64,000 nt of DNA from Stenotrophomonas sp. 364 (GCF_009832905.1 NZ_CP047135.1:722001-786000); one strand, 5' to 3'; shown: positions 20,869 through 30,170, numbered from the stretch's first letter. A program made the numbers and translations. Notes: generated by a model not told the origin, from the letters alone.

Positions 20869-21468
20869 ATGTCGACCGATACCGTCCTGAGCGCGGCAAC
20901 GCGCGTGATTCCAAGTGTCGAGTACCGCCGCGAGCGCTGGCGCAATGGGCTGGGCTGGACGCGCGAGATCCTGCGCGTGCCCGATACCGGGGAGTGGCAG
21001 GTGCGCATGTCGATTGCCGAGATCGAGCAGGATGCGGCGTTCTCCGCATTCCCCGGCATCGAGCGCGAACTGGTGTTGCTGCGCGGGCAAGGGCTGCGCC
21101 TACGCTTCGCCGACGGGGCCGTGCATACGCTGCTGCCGCCGCACGACCGGGTGCGGTTGGCCGGCGAAGCGGAGATCCATGGCGAGCTGGTGGACGGGCT
21201 TACCCACGACTTCAACCTGATGTGGCGCCGCGACGCGCTGGAGGCCGAACTGCTGCACCGGCCGCTGGTAGGCAGCATGTTCTTCTTCACCGAACCGGCG
21301 GTGGCCTGGGCGATTCATCTGCTGGCCGGACAGGCGCAGTTCGAGGGCGACACCGACCTGCCGCCGATGGACGTCGGCGACACCGCCTGGCTGGCGGCTG
21401 GCCCGCGCAAACGATTTGCGCTGCGTGGCGGCGGTGAACTGCTCGCGATCCGACTGAGCGCGCGGTAG
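20869..21468 (+). CDS. HutD/Ves family protein
   Basis: Cupin-like protein of 199 residues related to HutD and E. coli Ves. Family marks: WRNGLGWTREILRVPD near the N-terminus, RMSIAEIEQDAAFSAFPGI, DFNLMWRRDAL and a closing GDTAWLAAGP. HutD is linked to histidine utilisation control in pseudomonads, but no hut genes are nearby here. Last gene of the short transpeptidase cluster; convergent with the flavoprotein reductase gene. Confidence 0.85.
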   Translation: MSTDTVLSAATRVIPSVEYRRERWRNGLGWTREILRVPDTGEWQVRMSIAEIEQDAAFSAFPGIERELVLLRGQGLRLRFADGAVHTLLPPHDRVRLAGEAEIHGELVDGLTHDFNLMWRRDALEAELLHRPLVGSMFFFTEPAVAWAIHLLAGQAQFEGDTDLPPMDVGDTAWLAAGPRKRFALRGGGELLAIRLSAR

Positions 21469-21664
21469 GGGCGCATACCGATCACCTGCGCAACGTCAGG
21501 TGGTGGCATCACCCGTATCGAAGGCTCCGTTGCGGGTCATGCGTTCGCCGCGGGGATCACCGTCTCGGCAGTCGCTTGGGAACCGACCGTACCGATGGTT
21601 GTGCCAACGGTCATCGGCCGTCGATTCGGCACCAACGCCACCCGCGCGCGGCGCCTCCGTGCGC

Positions 21665-23269
21665 TCAGTACACGTCGCGCCGGTAGCGCCCGGCCACGAT
21701 CAGCGCTTCCTTGCCTTCGCGGCCGAGGGCGCGTTCGATCACCGCGTCCACGGCCGGGGCCATGCCCCGCAAGCTGCCGCAGACCAGGATCGTGGCGCCT
21801 TCGCGCGACCATTCCCACAGCCGGTCGATGTGCGCCTGCAGGCGATCCTGCACGTAGCGGTGTTCGCCGCCGTCGCGGCTGAACACCGTATCCAGGTGTT
21901 CGATCCAGCCGGCCTGCTGCCACGCGCTCAGTTCGTCGCCGAAGTAGAAGTCGTGCGCCCGTGTGCGCTCCCCGAACAGCAGCCAGGTATGCCGCGCGCC
22001 GGCGTCGATGCGGGCACGCAGGTGCGCGCGCAGGCCGGCGATGCCGGTGCCGTTGCCGATCAGGATCAGCGGGGCGTCCGGCGCAGGGGCGTGGAAATTC
22101 GGGTTGCTGCGGAACCTCAGGTCGATGCGGCCGCCCAGTGCGGCGTGGTCGCACAACCAGCCGCTGCCCAGGCCGGGCGTGCCATCGGGGCGCAGCTGGC
22201 GGCGCAGCAACAGCTGCACGTGGCCTTCGCCGGGCATGCTGGCGATGGAGTATTCGCGGTGTGGCAGCGGGCGCAATGACGCCACCAACGCAGCCGCGTC
22301 GTCGGCCGGTGCTTCATCGGCATCGGGCAGGTGCGCGCGCGACAGGTGCGCGTGCAGGGTGTCGCCGTTGATCTGCTGCGTGCCGTCCAGCGCGGTGGTG
22401 GCCAGCCACGCATCCACCGCCGCCGGGGCATGGCGTGGGCCGATTTCCACCACGTCGCCGGCTTGCCACGCGGGCAGGACGCCATCGGCGGGCACCAGCG
22501 ATACACGCCAGGTGCCGGCACCGGGGCTGCCCGGGTTTTCCAGCGTGCGGCTGCGCAGCTGCCAGTGCAGGTAATCGGCCGGGGTCCAGTCGGGCAGGTC
22601 CGTGGCGGTGCCACCCAGCTGGCCCAGCAGCTGCTGCCAGTGCCGCAGCGCGGCCGGGTCGGCGTTGTCCACTTCCACGGTGTCGAACAACGGGTGCGCA
22701 CCGTGCTGGCGCAACCACGCATCGAGCTGGTGGCCGAACGCGCAGAAGTGCCCGTAGCTGCGGTCGCCCAGTGCCAGCACGCCGTAGTGCAGCTGCGGCA
22801 GTGCCAGCGCCTGCGGCATCACCGTGCGCAGGAACGGCAGCGCGTGGTCGGGCGCATCGCCTTCGCCGGTGGTGCTGGCGATGAACAGGACCTGCGTGGC
22901 CTGCTGCAGCGTGCTGGCGTCCACCTGGTGCAGGCCGCGCAGCCGCACCGGCACGCCCGCCGCGCGCAGGGTCTCGGCGCTGCGCGCGCACAGTTGCTGG
23001 GCAAAGCCGGTCTGGCTGGCCCAGACCAACAGCAGCGGTGCCGGCCCGGCCGCCGCCGCATCGTCGCGTGGACGGCCCCGCCACCAGATCGCAGCGCAGA
23101 GCACGGCATAGCCGAACACGCTGGCGGCGGCGATGCGCCACTGTGATGCCATCGGTGGACCCTGCCACCACGGCGCCTGCAGGTGCAGGCGCAACAGCAG
23201 CCACGCCAGCACCGCCAGCACGGCGATCACCAGCAGGTTGCCCACGGTGGCGCGCGTCGGACGGCTCAT
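21665..23269 (-). CDS. Membrane-anchored flavodoxin-FNR reductase (CysJ-like domains)
   Basis: Predicted NADPH-dependent flavoprotein of 534 residues: two N-terminal membrane spans (about 9-29 and 45-64), a flavodoxin domain beginning LLLVWASQTGFAQQL with the STTGEGDAPDHAL loop, then a ferredoxin-reductase module with FAD site REYSIASMPGEG and nucleotide site LIGNGTGIAGLRAHL and the closing YVQDRLQ. The domain order resembles the sulfite reductase alpha subunit, but the membrane anchor, the missing hemoprotein partner and the context (ApbE, PepSY, DUF2271) point to cytosol-to-periplasm electron delivery. ATGA overlap with apbE. The frame extends far upstream without family content. Confidence 0.9.
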   Translation of the reverse strand: MSRPTRATVGNLLVIAVLAVLAWLLLRLHLQAPWWQGPPMASQWRIAAASVFGYAVLCAAIWWRGRPRDDAAAAGPAPLLLVWASQTGFAQQLCARSAETLRAAGVPVRLRGLHQVDASTLQQATQVLFIASTTGEGDAPDHALPFLRTVMPQALALPQLHYGVLALGDRSYGHFCAFGHQLDAWLRQHGAHPLFDTVEVDNADPAALRHWQQLLGQLGGTATDLPDWTPADYLHWQLRSRTLENPGSPGAGTWRVSLVPADGVLPAWQAGDVVEIGPRHAPAAVDAWLATTALDGTQQINGDTLHAHLSRAHLPDADEAPADDAAALVASLRPLPHREYSIASMPGEGHVQLLLRRQLRPDGTPGLGSGWLCDHAALGGRIDLRFRSNPNFHAPAPDAPLILIGNGTGIAGLRAHLRARIDAGARHTWLLFGERTRAHDFYFGDELSAWQQAGWIEHLDTVFSRDGGEHRYVQDRLQAHIDRLWEWSREGATILVCGSLRGMAPAVDAVIERALGREGKEALIVAGRYRRDVY

Positions 23270-24246
23270 GCGGGCGGCGCCTGTGGCGCATCCAGCAGCT
23301 GTGCGAAGGCCGGGCTCAGGTGCTCTTCGATGCCCTGCGCGCCACGGCTGACAAAGCGCGCGGCCAGCGCGTGCTCGCGGGCAAAGGCCAGGCCCTGCTC
23401 GAGGCCCATCACGGTCAGCGCGGTGGCCCAGCCGTCGGCGTGCATCGCGTCGCGTGCGGCCACGGTGACGGCGGCGGCCGCACGCGTGACCGGCGCGCCG
23501 GTGCGCGGGTCCAGGGTGTGGCTGAACTGCACGCCGTCCTGTTCGAAGTGATGCCAGCGGTCGCCGGAGGTGGCCACGGCCAGGTCGTCCAGCGCAAGCA
23601 CCCGTGGCGGCAATGCGGTGCTGGCTTCTTCTTCGTGACCGGCCTCGACCAGCACGCGCCAGCGCTGGCCATCGGGCTTGCGGCCGTAACCGTGCAGTTC
23701 CCCGCCCACTTCCACCAGCGCGGCATGCACGCCCTGCTGGCGCAGCCAGGCGCTGACCTGGTCCACGCCGAAGCCTTTGGCGATGGCCGACAGATCCAGT
23801 TCCACGCCACCGGGTTGCTGCAGGGTCTGATCGGCCCAGTGCAGACGCTGCCAGCCGCAGCGCGCGCGGGTGGCGGCCAGCGTGGCGGGGTCGGGAATGC
23901 GCTGTGCGTGCGCGTGCGCGCCAAACCCCCACAGCGCCACCAGCGGCCCCACGGTGGGGTCGAAGGCGCCCGCGCTGCGGCGGGCGATGTCCACGGCGAC
24001 GTCCACCACCTGTGCGAACAGGTCGGGCACGCGCTGCACGCTGCCGGGCGCGGCGCGGTTGAAGCGGGTGATGTCACTGTTGGCTTCCCAGGTGCTCATC
24101 TGCGCCACGATGGCGTCGAGCCGGGCCTGGATGCCGGCATGCAGGGGGTGCAGATCGCGCGTGCGCGCGACCACCAGCTTTACCTGCCAGGTGGTGCCCA
24201 TGGTGTGGCCACCGAGGCTGGCGATGTCGAGGTCTTCGTCGTTCAT
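23266..24246 (-). CDS. apbE: FAD:protein FMN transferase ApbE
   Basis: Flavinyltransferase that attaches FMN to a Thr/Ser of target proteins on the outer face of the membrane. The 326-residue product shows GGHTMGTTWQVKLV, SDITRFNRAAPGS, VDLSAIAKGFGVDQV, VEVGGELHGYGRKPDG and the catalytic-loop region GDRWHHFEQDGVQFSHTLDP with ARDAMHADGWATALTVMG. No obvious signal peptide or lipobox is visible from the ATG at 24246 (another start lies at 24267), which is unusual because substrates are normally periplasmic. It sits inside a PepSY-DUF2271-DUF4198 operon, so its substrate is probably the DUF2271 protein. Confidence 0.93.
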   Translation of the reverse strand: MNDEDLDIASLGGHTMGTTWQVKLVVARTRDLHPLHAGIQARLDAIVAQMSTWEANSDITRFNRAAPGSVQRVPDLFAQVVDVAVDIARRSAGAFDPTVGPLVALWGFGAHAHAQRIPDPATLAATRARCGWQRLHWADQTLQQPGGVELDLSAIAKGFGVDQVSAWLRQQGVHAALVEVGGELHGYGRKPDGQRWRVLVEAGHEEEASTALPPRVLALDDLAVATSGDRWHHFEQDGVQFSHTLDPRTGAPVTRAAAAVTVAARDAMHADGWATALTVMGLEQGLAFAREHALAARFVSRGAQGIEEHLSPAFAQLLDAPQAPPA

Positions 24247-24298
24247 GGGCTGGGGCAGGGAGGGCATGCGGCCCGCACCATCATCGATCCTGGTAAAG

Positions 24299-24321
24299 GC
24301 CCCCTCCACCGGGGAGGGGGC
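24299..24321. other. GC-rich hairpin between the DUF4198 gene and apbE
   Basis: Perfect 9-bp arms GCCCCCTCC/GGAGGGGGC with a 5-base loop lie in the 114-bp gap between the DUF4198 gene and apbE. No U-run follows on the minus strand, so it is more likely an mRNA stability or attenuation element than a full terminator. Confidence 0.5.
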
Positions 24322-24360
24322 GTGCCGCAGATGCGGCCTCAAGCGGAACTGCGCGGGGTG

Positions 24361-25167
24361 TTACTGCGGCAACACTTCGAGGGTGGCCACGTAGCTCAGG
24401 CGGCGGGTCTTGGCCTGCTTGAGCGAGGTCTTCTTGTCTTCGCTGCCGGTTTCCAGCCAGTACATGCCGGCCTCTGGCCAGGTGACGCTGAACTCGCCCT
24501 TCTTGTCGCTGGTGACCTTGATCTCGTCCTGGGCGTTGCGGTAACGCGTGCCGCCGCGGGTAATCTCGAACGCCAGGCCGGCGCGCGGCTTGCCGTCGAC
24601 CAGCACGCGGAAGCGCGCCGCTTCGCCGGCGACCAGGTCATTGGGATGGCCCAGCGCAACCATTTCGATGCCCTGCCTGGTCGGCTTCAGCGCGGTGTCG
24701 TTGGGGGTGCCGTTGGTGACGAAGGTTTCCACCCGGCCGACCGATTGCGACACCTGCAGCTTCTTGGCCTTCTTCGGCACTTCCGTGGCGAAGGTGGCGG
24801 GAGTACCGCGCCAGCGCTTGGGCTTGCCGTCTTCTTCCCAGCTGGCCGACAGGCCGTTGTTGACGGTGGCCAGGCGGTAGGTGCCCTGCTGGGTGAGCTC
24901 GACATCGAACACGCTGCGGAACTTGCCGGTGGCCGCGTTCTGCGGCTGCACCAGGCTGCCGTCCGGGGCAGTGATGATGAGGTTGTCCAGGCGCAGCGGC
25001 ACGTGGTTGAAGTAGAAGAGGTCGTTGGACACGGCCGCATCGACGGTGATCCACGGCTTCTCGCCGGCAACGACGGTCTGCGAGGGCTGCAGCCAGGCCT
25101 TGTGGGCCAGGGCGGAGAACGGAAGTGCGGCGGCCAGGGCGGCGGCTAGGACGAGCGAGCGCTTCAT
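24361..25167 (-). CDS. DUF4198 domain-containing periplasmic protein
   Basis: Exported protein of 268 residues with a signal peptide (SALAHKAW; cleavage after Ala, near residue 21). The DUF4198 landmarks are [20 protein letters not shown] and the C-terminal Ig-like region [39 protein letters not shown]. Related proteins occur with metal uptake systems. ATG at 25167 preceded by GGAG. It is the third gene of the iron-linked electron-transfer operon, 123 bp downstream of the DUF2271 gene. Confidence 0.88.
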   Translation of the reverse strand: MKRSLVLAAALAAALPFSALAHKAWLQPSQTVVAGEKPWITVDAAVSNDLFYFNHVPLRLDNLIITAPDGSLVQPQNAATGKFRSVFDVELTQQGTYRLATVNNGLSASWEEDGKPKRWRGTPATFATEVPKKAKKLQVSQSVGRVETFVTNGTPNDTALKPTRQGIEMVALGHPNDLVAGEAARFRVLVDGKPRAGLAFEITRGGTRYRNAQDEIKVTSDKKGEFSVTWPEAGMYWLETGSEDKKTSLKQAKTRRLSYVATLEVLPQ

Positions 25168-25290
25168 CAACAACTCCATGTAGGGGGCAGGTGCGAGGGA
25201 CATGCCCGGTGAAGGGGGAACGGTCCGACCGCCGATGCTACGCGGCGGTGCGGGGATGCGGTGTGCCCGCCAGCGAAGGCGGGCGGAAGG

Positions 25291-25809
25291 TCACGGTTTG
25301 GCGCTGAGGGTGACCAGGCCGAGTTCGGTGGCGCCCTGCGCCTTGCCGTTCTGGACGGCGGTGACCGGCCAGGTGAAGGGGATTTTGAGCAGTTCGCGGC
25401 CGCCGACTTCGCGCACGGCTTCGACCACGAGGGTGTAGTTGCCGGGGGCCAGGGCCTTCAGAGCGGGCTGCTTGTCGTTGAACGACAGGGCCTGCTTGCC
25501 GGCGGGGCGGGTGGGGCCGGTGACGCCGTCGACGGGCACGTCCAGGGTGCGGCCGCTTTTGCGCCACCACTGGCGCAGGTCGGGCAGCCACTTGGTGCCA
25601 TGGCCTTCGCTGTTGCCGGTCTGCTGGTACCAGACCGAGAGGTTGGCGGCGACTTTCTGGTCGGCGCCTTCCAGCCACACCGCGACGTAGGGGCGGTGAT
25701 ACTCGGCAACGGTGAGCTTGGGCACTTCGACGTTGATGTCGAGGGTGGCGGCGTAGGCGGGGCTGGTGGCGAGCAGGCCGCTCAGGGCGATGGTCAGGGT
25801 GACGCGCAT
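25291..25809 (-). CDS. DUF2271 domain periplasmic protein, probable flavinylation substrate
   Basis: Exported protein of 172 residues with a signal peptide ending at AYAATL (about residue 20). DUF2271 marks: YVAVWLEGADQKVAANLSVW, WLPDLRQWWRKSGRTLDVPV and a closing FTWPV segment. Residues 94-100 read DGVTGPT, close to the ApbE target consensus Dxx(S/T)GA(T/S) except Pro at the Ala position; Thr100 would be the FMN acceptor. With apbE two genes away this makes it the likely flavoprotein of the operon, carrying electrons in the periplasm. Confidence 0.88.
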   Translation of the reverse strand: MRVTLTIALSGLLATSPAYAATLDINVEVPKLTVAEYHRPYVAVWLEGADQKVAANLSVWYQQTGNSEGHGTKWLPDLRQWWRKSGRTLDVPVDGVTGPTRPAGKQALSFNDKQPALKALAPGNYTLVVEAVREVGGRELLKIPFTWPVTAVQNGKAQGATELGLVTLSAKP

Positions 25810-25829
25810 GGTGCGGCTCCGTGGGGCGA

Positions 25830-26465
25830 TCAGTGGATGAGGATGAGGGCGATGAGCAGGGGGATCATCAGGCCGAGGCCGACCAGGGGCCAGGTCATGC
25901 GTCGCTGGCGGGCATGCAGGTGGAGCAGGAAGAGGCCGGTGATGCAGAAGACAAGGCAGGCGCCGGCGAACACGTCGAGGAACCAGCCCCAGGCGGGCCC
26001 GGCGTTGCGGCCTTTGTGAAGGTCGTTGAAGTAGGAGACCCAGCCGCGGGTGGTGGCTTCGTATTCGACGGCGCCGCTGTCGCGGTCGATGCTGAGCCAG
26101 GCGTCACCGCCGGGGCGGGGCATGGAGAGGTAGATTTCGCCATCGGACCATTCGGCGGTGCGGCGGCCGATGGAGATGTGCAGTTGGGCATCGAGCCAGC
26201 GGGCGGTGGCACGGGGCAGGGGCGCGTTGCCGTCGGCGCGGTCGCCGAGCTTGGCGAGCAGGTCGGCGGGCAGGTCCAGCTGGCGGTTGACGACCTGCGG
26301 GGTGGCGTCGATCCGGGCGGCATGGTTGAGGGTGATGCCGGTGGCGGCAAACAGGAGCATGCCGATGAGGCAGACGGCCGAGCTGATCCAGTGCCACTGG
26401 TGCAGGGTGCGCAGCCAGAAGCCACGACTTTGTTGCTGCTGCACGCTGGAGGTGGGAGTGGGCAC
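25830..26465 (-). CDS. PepSY-associated transmembrane helix protein
   Basis: Inner-membrane protein of about 211 residues related to PepSY-TM iron and flavin reductases. N-terminal helix after [17 protein letters not shown], periplasmic domain with [20 protein letters not shown] and [16 protein letters not shown], then two C-terminal helices ([38 protein letters not shown]). Membrane-edge histidines could bind heme. No ATG fits: I place the start at the GTG at 26465, with a GTG at 26444 as alternative; both lie just downstream of the predicted promoter, neither has a good ribosome binding site. First gene of the operon. Confidence 0.8.
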   Translation of the reverse strand: MPTPTSSVQQQQSRGFWLRTLHQWHWISSAVCLIGMLLFAATGITLNHAARIDATPQVVNRQLDLPADLLAKLGDRADGNAPLPRATARWLDAQLHISIGRRTAEWSDGEIYLSMPRPGGDAWLSIDRDSGAVEYEATTRGWVSYFNDLHKGRNAGPAWGWFLDVFAGACLVFCITGLFLLHLHARQRRMTWPLVGLGLMIPLLIALILIH

Positions 26466-26492
26466 TGGGGGTGGGTTTTGATCGAATGGCGA

Positions 26493-26521
26493 ATTACACC
26501 ATTGATGAGAATGGTTCGCAA
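26493..26521 (-). promoter_or_regulatory. Predicted Fur-controlled promoter of the PepSY-DUF2271-apbE operon
   Basis: On the minus strand, TTGCGA (26516-26521) and TGTAAT (26493-26498) are separated by 17 bp, a good sigma-70 promoter. A Fur-box-like sequence TTGCGAACCATTCTCATCAA (26502-26521) covers the -35 element and most of the spacer, so iron-bound Fur could block it. The match to the Fur consensus is strongest in ATTCTCAT. Confidence 0.6.
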
Positions 26522-26583
26522 TTTGTGGTTTGGGCCGAAGCCTAAAGCTCAAAGCACGGCGGCACTTGGGTCTGCCGGGGCGT

Positions 26584-26685
26584 GACGGCGGGTATGGGTT
26601 CACGGGACACGCCGCGAGTACGTCCGTGTAGGCTCCGCCACCGCATCCATGCGGTGGAGGGTCCCGTAAACCCATACCCGCCGTC
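26584..26685. repeat. Long nested palindrome, copy 1
   Basis: Left arm 26584-26608 (starting GACGGCGGGTATGGG) and right arm 26661-26685 are reverse complements at 24 of 25 positions. The loop contains GACACGCCG and an inner hairpin CCACCGCATCCATGCGGTGG (26638-26657). The same plan and core words recur at 57942-58048, so this is a repeat family, not a chance hairpin. Confidence 0.85.
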
Positions 26686-26785
26686 CCGTGGACACTGCGT
26701 CGGCGCGCACGGGAAGAGCGGGCTGTTGGCCGTTTTTTGGAGAGGGGTGCCGAGCATGGCTCGGCAAAAACCAAGCCGCGATCCG

Positions 26786-26810
26786 GTAGAGCCGAGCGTT
26801 GCTCGGCTGC
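26786..26810 (+). repeat. SMAG variant followed by hexamer repeats
   Basis: GTAGAGCCGAGCGTTGCTCG (then GCTGC) is a GTAG-headed palindrome with a G/C pair changed on both arms, keeping the hairpin. It runs straight into about five TTGCTC/TTGCTG hexamers ending near 26842. Confidence 0.8.
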
Positions 26811-26888
26811 TGTTGCTCTTGCTGTTGCTCTTGCTCTTGCTCCCCCGCCCTTAACTGCGCCGGGGCCCCCGACCATCTGTCTGGGGGC

Positions 26889-27065
26889 GGTGGGGGTGGG
26901 GTTATGGGGCCGTAGAGCGCCATGGATGGCGCGAACGAGCTTACAGGGGTGAGGGCGCATTGCTTGCGAGGCACTGCCTCGCATGCGTCCGAACGCACAG
27001 CCGCCAGCGGCTGGGCCGGGCCGCGGAGCGGGACTTGCAGCGTGCCCCATAACCCCACCCCCACC
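26889..27065. repeat. Long nested palindrome, copy 2
   Basis: Left arm 26889-26909 (GGTGGGGGTGGGGTTATGGG, then G) and right arm 27045-27065 are exact reverse complements over 21 bp, enclosing about 135 bp. The interior has GCGCCATGGATGGCGC (26927-26942 area), GCGAGGCACTGCCTCGC and other small hairpins. It resembles the other two nested palindromes in layout; only the GCGCCAT(CC)ATGGCGC word is shared with the copy near 58 kb. Confidence 0.8.
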
Positions 27066-27105
27066 GACCCACCCCAGAAACCCATCAGCCCCGACGCTTC
27101 CCCAA

Positions 27106-29538
27106 TCAGAACTTCGCGTTCAACGACATCCAGTAGCTGCGGCGCTGGTCCTTGGTCGCGTAGTCGTCCACGCAGTTGTATTCGCTGTCGCTGATCAACA
27201 CGCACGACTGCGACACGAAGTCCTTGTCGAACAGGTTGTTGACCCGCGCATTGAGCGTCAGCCAACGGTTGATGTTCCAGCTGCCGCCCAGGTGGAAGAT
27301 CGTATAGTCCTCGTAATAGCGCACCTGCGAGGTGCTCACCCCGCCCACGTTGCCCACCAGCGTGTCGCGGTAGCGGTCGTAGCGGCCTTCGCCGATCAGC
27401 GACAGACTCACCGCATCGTTGATCTGCCAGTTCAGGCTGGCATTGGCCATGTGCCTGGCCGGCGTGGTCGTGCCCCCCACCGGCTTGCCCTTGTCCACCC
27501 CGCTGGTCTGCTCGGACCTGGTATAGGTGTAGTTACCGCGCAACTGCAGGCTGTCCAGCAGGTCCACGTAAGCCGCGGCTTCAACACCGCGCGTTTCGGC
27601 CTTGTCGATGTTCACGCTCTGGCTGAAGGTGCTGTAGCCCAGCGCCGCCCAGCCCGGGCCCACGTCCACGCAGTACCCGCCGCCGGCCGGAGCCACTTCG
27701 CAGTTCGGGAACGTGCCGCCGCTGGCGATCTTGTCGTCGAACTTGTTGAGGAAGCCGGTGACATTGAAGCCCCAGTCGCTGCCTTCGTAGTACGCCGCCA
27801 CCTCATAGTTGGTGCTGGTTTCCGGCTGCAGGTTCGGCGAACCCACCAGCGGCAGCACGCCCTGGCCACCAAAGCCGGTCACGCCGGGGAACAGCTGGTC
27901 CGGGCGCGGGGTCTTGTACCCGGTGCTCACGCCGCCCTTGATCGTCCACGCATCGCTTGCGTTCCACACCAGGTAACCGCGCGGGCTGACGTGGCTGCCG
28001 AAAATGTTGTGGTCGTCGTAGCGCACGCCCACCGTGGCGGTCAGCGTGTCGGTCAGCGCCCAGTTGTCCTCGGCGAACACCGACCACATCCGGTGCTGCT
28101 GCTTGACGTTGTCACGGTAGCCGGCGCCGTCCATGCCGAACACGCCGTCCACCATGTCGGTGTCGTTGTACTGGCCACCCACGGTCAGCTTGTGCGCGCC
28201 GAAGGTCATGTCCAGCATCGTGTCCAGCACGTAGCCTTCCAACTCCATCGTGCGCAGCGGGCGCGGCAGGAAGGCCTGCAGGCGGGCCTGCTCGCTGGCG
28301 TTGAGCGCGGTCAGCGCATTGCCGCGGCCCGCGGCGCAGTTGGCGGCCGCGCCGGTGCGGCCGCATACGTCGTTCCACAGCGTCTGCAGGTCCGCGCGTT
28401 CGTCCAGGGTCAGCGGCAGCGAGCGGCCCAGGTTGTTGCTGGTGGTGTGGGTCAGCGTGGTCTGCCACGTGCCGAAGCTGTAGCGGCCCTGGTGGCTCAG
28501 CGCCAGCTGGTCGCGCTCGTAGCGCTGGTAGGCGGTATAGCCCACGCGCGGCTGCACCACGCGGCGGGTGATCGTGCCGCTGCCGTTCGGGTTGGGAATG
28601 GTCGCATTGCCCACGCGCCACAGGCTGGCGGCACTGTCCAGGGTGCCGGTCTGGCCTTCGCTGTTGTCGTACTTCTGGCGCGAGATGTCGTAGTCCAGGC
28701 TCAGGTCGTGGTCGTCGTTGATCGTCCAGTTCAAGCGCAGGCCGGTGTTCCAGTTGGTGTTGGCCACCGCCTTGCCGCCGCCGCCGAAGCCGATGCTGCG
28801 TTCCCACAGCGTGCCGTCCGGCAGCGGCAGGTCGTCCCACTCCGGGTTGGACGCCTTGGCGTCGTAGTAGCTGCCGCGCACTGCCAGGGCCAGGCGGTCC
28901 TTGAGCAACGGGCCGGTCAGGTACACGTCGGTGGTGCGCGCATCGCCGAACTGGTCGTCCTGCTGCACGGTGAAGCCTTGGGTGACCGAGCCGTGCCAGC
29001 TGTCCTGGTTGCGCCGGGTGATGATGTTGATCACCCCGCCCATCGCATCGGAGCCATACAGCGTGGACATCGGGCCGCGCACCACTTCGATGCGCTCGAT
29101 CGCATCCAGCGGCGGCAGGTAGGCGAACTGACCGCCGCCGAAGTTGTTCGGGTACAACTGGCCCACGTTGCTCTGGCGGCGCCCGTCGATCAGCACCAGG
29201 GTGTATTCGGACGGCATGCCGCGCATGGAAATGGTGGCGCGGCCGTTCTTGTCGGTGGTTTCCATGCCCACGTCGATGCCTTCCACGTCGCGCAGCGCAT
29301 CCACCAGGCTGGTGTACGGGCGCTTGCTCAGTTCCTCGCGGCTGACCACGCTGATGCTGGCCGGCGCGTCGGTGATCTTCTGCTCGAAGCCGGCGGCGGT
29401 GACGACCACCTTGTCCAGCGTGGTCGGCGCGCCGGCAGCGGCGCCGTTGGCGAAGGCCGGGGCGCTGAGCGCGCCGAGCAGGGCGATGCTCAGCGAGCAA
29501 CGGGAAAGGGACGTGCAACGACGCTGGCGCTGGGCCAT
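27106..29538 (-). CDS. TonB-dependent siderophore receptor (CirA/FepA-like)
   Basis: Outer-membrane receptor of 810 residues. Signal peptide ends near AFANGAA; the TonB box region [10 protein letters not shown] follows, then a plug domain with [40 protein letters not shown] and [20 protein letters not shown], and a beta-barrel ending in aromatic Phe (SLNAKF). [12 protein letters not shown] is the usual late barrel signature. A Cys pair near the end ([12 protein letters not shown]) could stabilise an extracellular loop. Catecholate-type substrate is inferred from the plug. ATG at 29538 follows GAGG. Downstream of a Fur-box promoter and a small membrane-protein gene. Confidence 0.92.
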   Translation of the reverse strand: MAQRQRRCTSLSRCSLSIALLGALSAPAFANGAAAGAPTTLDKVVVTAAGFEQKITDAPASISVVSREELSKRPYTSLVDALRDVEGIDVGMETTDKNGRATISMRGMPSEYTLVLIDGRRQSNVGQLYPNNFGGGQFAYLPPLDAIERIEVVRGPMSTLYGSDAMGGVINIITRRNQDSWHGSVTQGFTVQQDDQFGDARTTDVYLTGPLLKDRLALAVRGSYYDAKASNPEWDDLPLPDGTLWERSIGFGGGGKAVANTNWNTGLRLNWTINDDHDLSLDYDISRQKYDNSEGQTGTLDSAASLWRVGNATIPNPNGSGTITRRVVQPRVGYTAYQRYERDQLALSHQGRYSFGTWQTTLTHTTSNNLGRSLPLTLDERADLQTLWNDVCGRTGAAANCAAGRGNALTALNASEQARLQAFLPRPLRTMELEGYVLDTMLDMTFGAHKLTVGGQYNDTDMVDGVFGMDGAGYRDNVKQQHRMWSVFAEDNWALTDTLTATVGVRYDDHNIFGSHVSPRGYLVWNASDAWTIKGGVSTGYKTPRPDQLFPGVTGFGGQGVLPLVGSPNLQPETSTNYEVAAYYEGSDWGFNVTGFLNKFDDKIASGGTFPNCEVAPAGGGYCVDVGPGWAALGYSTFSQSVNIDKAETRGVEAAAYVDLLDSLQLRGNYTYTRSEQTSGVDKGKPVGGTTTPARHMANASLNWQINDAVSLSLIGEGRYDRYRDTLVGNVGGVSTSQVRYYEDYTIFHLGGSWNINRWLTLNARVNNLFDKDFVSQSCVLISDSEYNCVDDYATKDQRRSYWMSLNAKF

Positions 29539-29685
29539 GGCAATAACCTCGAAGGGAAGCAGACGGACGCGCGCGCGGTTAGCAGGCCACGCCACGCACC
29601 ACAGATCAGGAAGGGACCCGCAGGGCGGGCAGACAGGCGGTGATCGGCATCGACGGCGCGTTGGCGCCGCAGGCGATGCGCGGGA

Positions 29686-30117
29686 TCAGCCCTGCGGTGG
29701 CGCCTGGCCGCGCTGTACGCGCAGCCCCGGGGCCGATGGCAGCGGCGTGGCCGGTGCCGAATCAACCGATGGCGATACCTGCGGCGGCAACGCGAGCATG
29801 GTGGCCATCAGCGCGCCCAGTGCATCCACCGGTTCGGGCAACGGCGGCAGCGGGGTACGCGACAACCGGGCGCTGGCCATCCGGCGCAGCTTGGCCGGTG
29901 CCTCTTCCTGCGGGGCGGTTTCGCCGCCGCCGGCGGGGCGTTCTTCCACCGGCATCTGCAGCACGATGGCGCTGCTGCCCGGTATGGCGTGCTCCAGCAC
30001 CGGCAGGCCGGTGAGCAGCATCGCCAGCAAGGCCAGCCAGGCCAGCACGCTCGCCAACGCCGGACGCTGCCCGCGCACGGCGGGGGCGAAGCTGCGGTGG
30101 CGGTGCGGGTGGCGCAA
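29686..30117 (-). CDS. Small single-span membrane protein before the siderophore receptor
   Basis: Predicted protein of 143 residues: a basic, His-rich N-terminus, one hydrophobic segment (about 22-40, LASVLAWLALLAMLLTGLPV), then a Pro/Ala-rich extracytoplasmic tail. No family is recognised. The reading frame starts at a TTG (30117) with no clear ribosome binding site; the true start may be a later GTG. It lies directly downstream of a strong promoter with a Fur box and 147 bp upstream of the receptor gene. A protein of the same plan precedes the second receptor, which supports it being real. Confidence 0.55.
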   Translation of the reverse strand: MRHPHRHRSFAPAVRGQRPALASVLAWLALLAMLLTGLPVLEHAIPGSSAIVLQMPVEERPAGGGETAPQEEAPAKLRRMASARLSRTPLPPLPEPVDALGALMATMLALPPQVSPSVDSAPATPLPSAPGLRVQRGQAPPQG

Positions 30118-30170
30118 GTGGGGGTGTCCGGTCTACGGCGGCCCGGAGGTTCGGGACGCAACGCGCCGGG

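Larger units (their letters stand above)
26522..27105. other. Non-coding repeat-rich region between the PepSY operon and the TonB receptor
   Basis: About 580 bp with no convincing gene. It holds two long nested palindromes, a TGCCGAGCATGGCTCGGCA hairpin (26748-26766), one SMAG variant and a run of TTGCTC/TTGCTG hexamers (about 26807-26842). The receptor upstream on the minus strand ends at 27106, so these structures lie at its 3' end and probably terminate or stabilise its transcript. Confidence 0.7.

Noticed and set aside
21469..21664. Possible small gene or SMAG copy between the HutD/Ves and reductase genes
   Set aside because: Only scattered GACCGT/ACGGTC words and a weak CACCTG/CAGGTG hairpin; no GTAG head with paired arms and no credible open frame.
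21665..23269. Sulfite reductase alpha subunit (CysJ)
   Set aside because: Domain order fits, but it has two N-terminal membrane helices, no cysI or cysH neighbour, and sits in an ApbE/PepSY operon.
26807..26842. Phase-variable microsatellite (TTGCTC/TTGCTG hexamers)
   Set aside because: It is non-coding, imperfect and short, and lies beyond the 3' end of a gene, so slippage would have no evident effect on expression.
26983..29643. 886-codon plus-strand open frame opposite the siderophore receptor
   Set aside because: Antisense shadow of a well-supported receptor; composition and lack of motifs argue against a gene.
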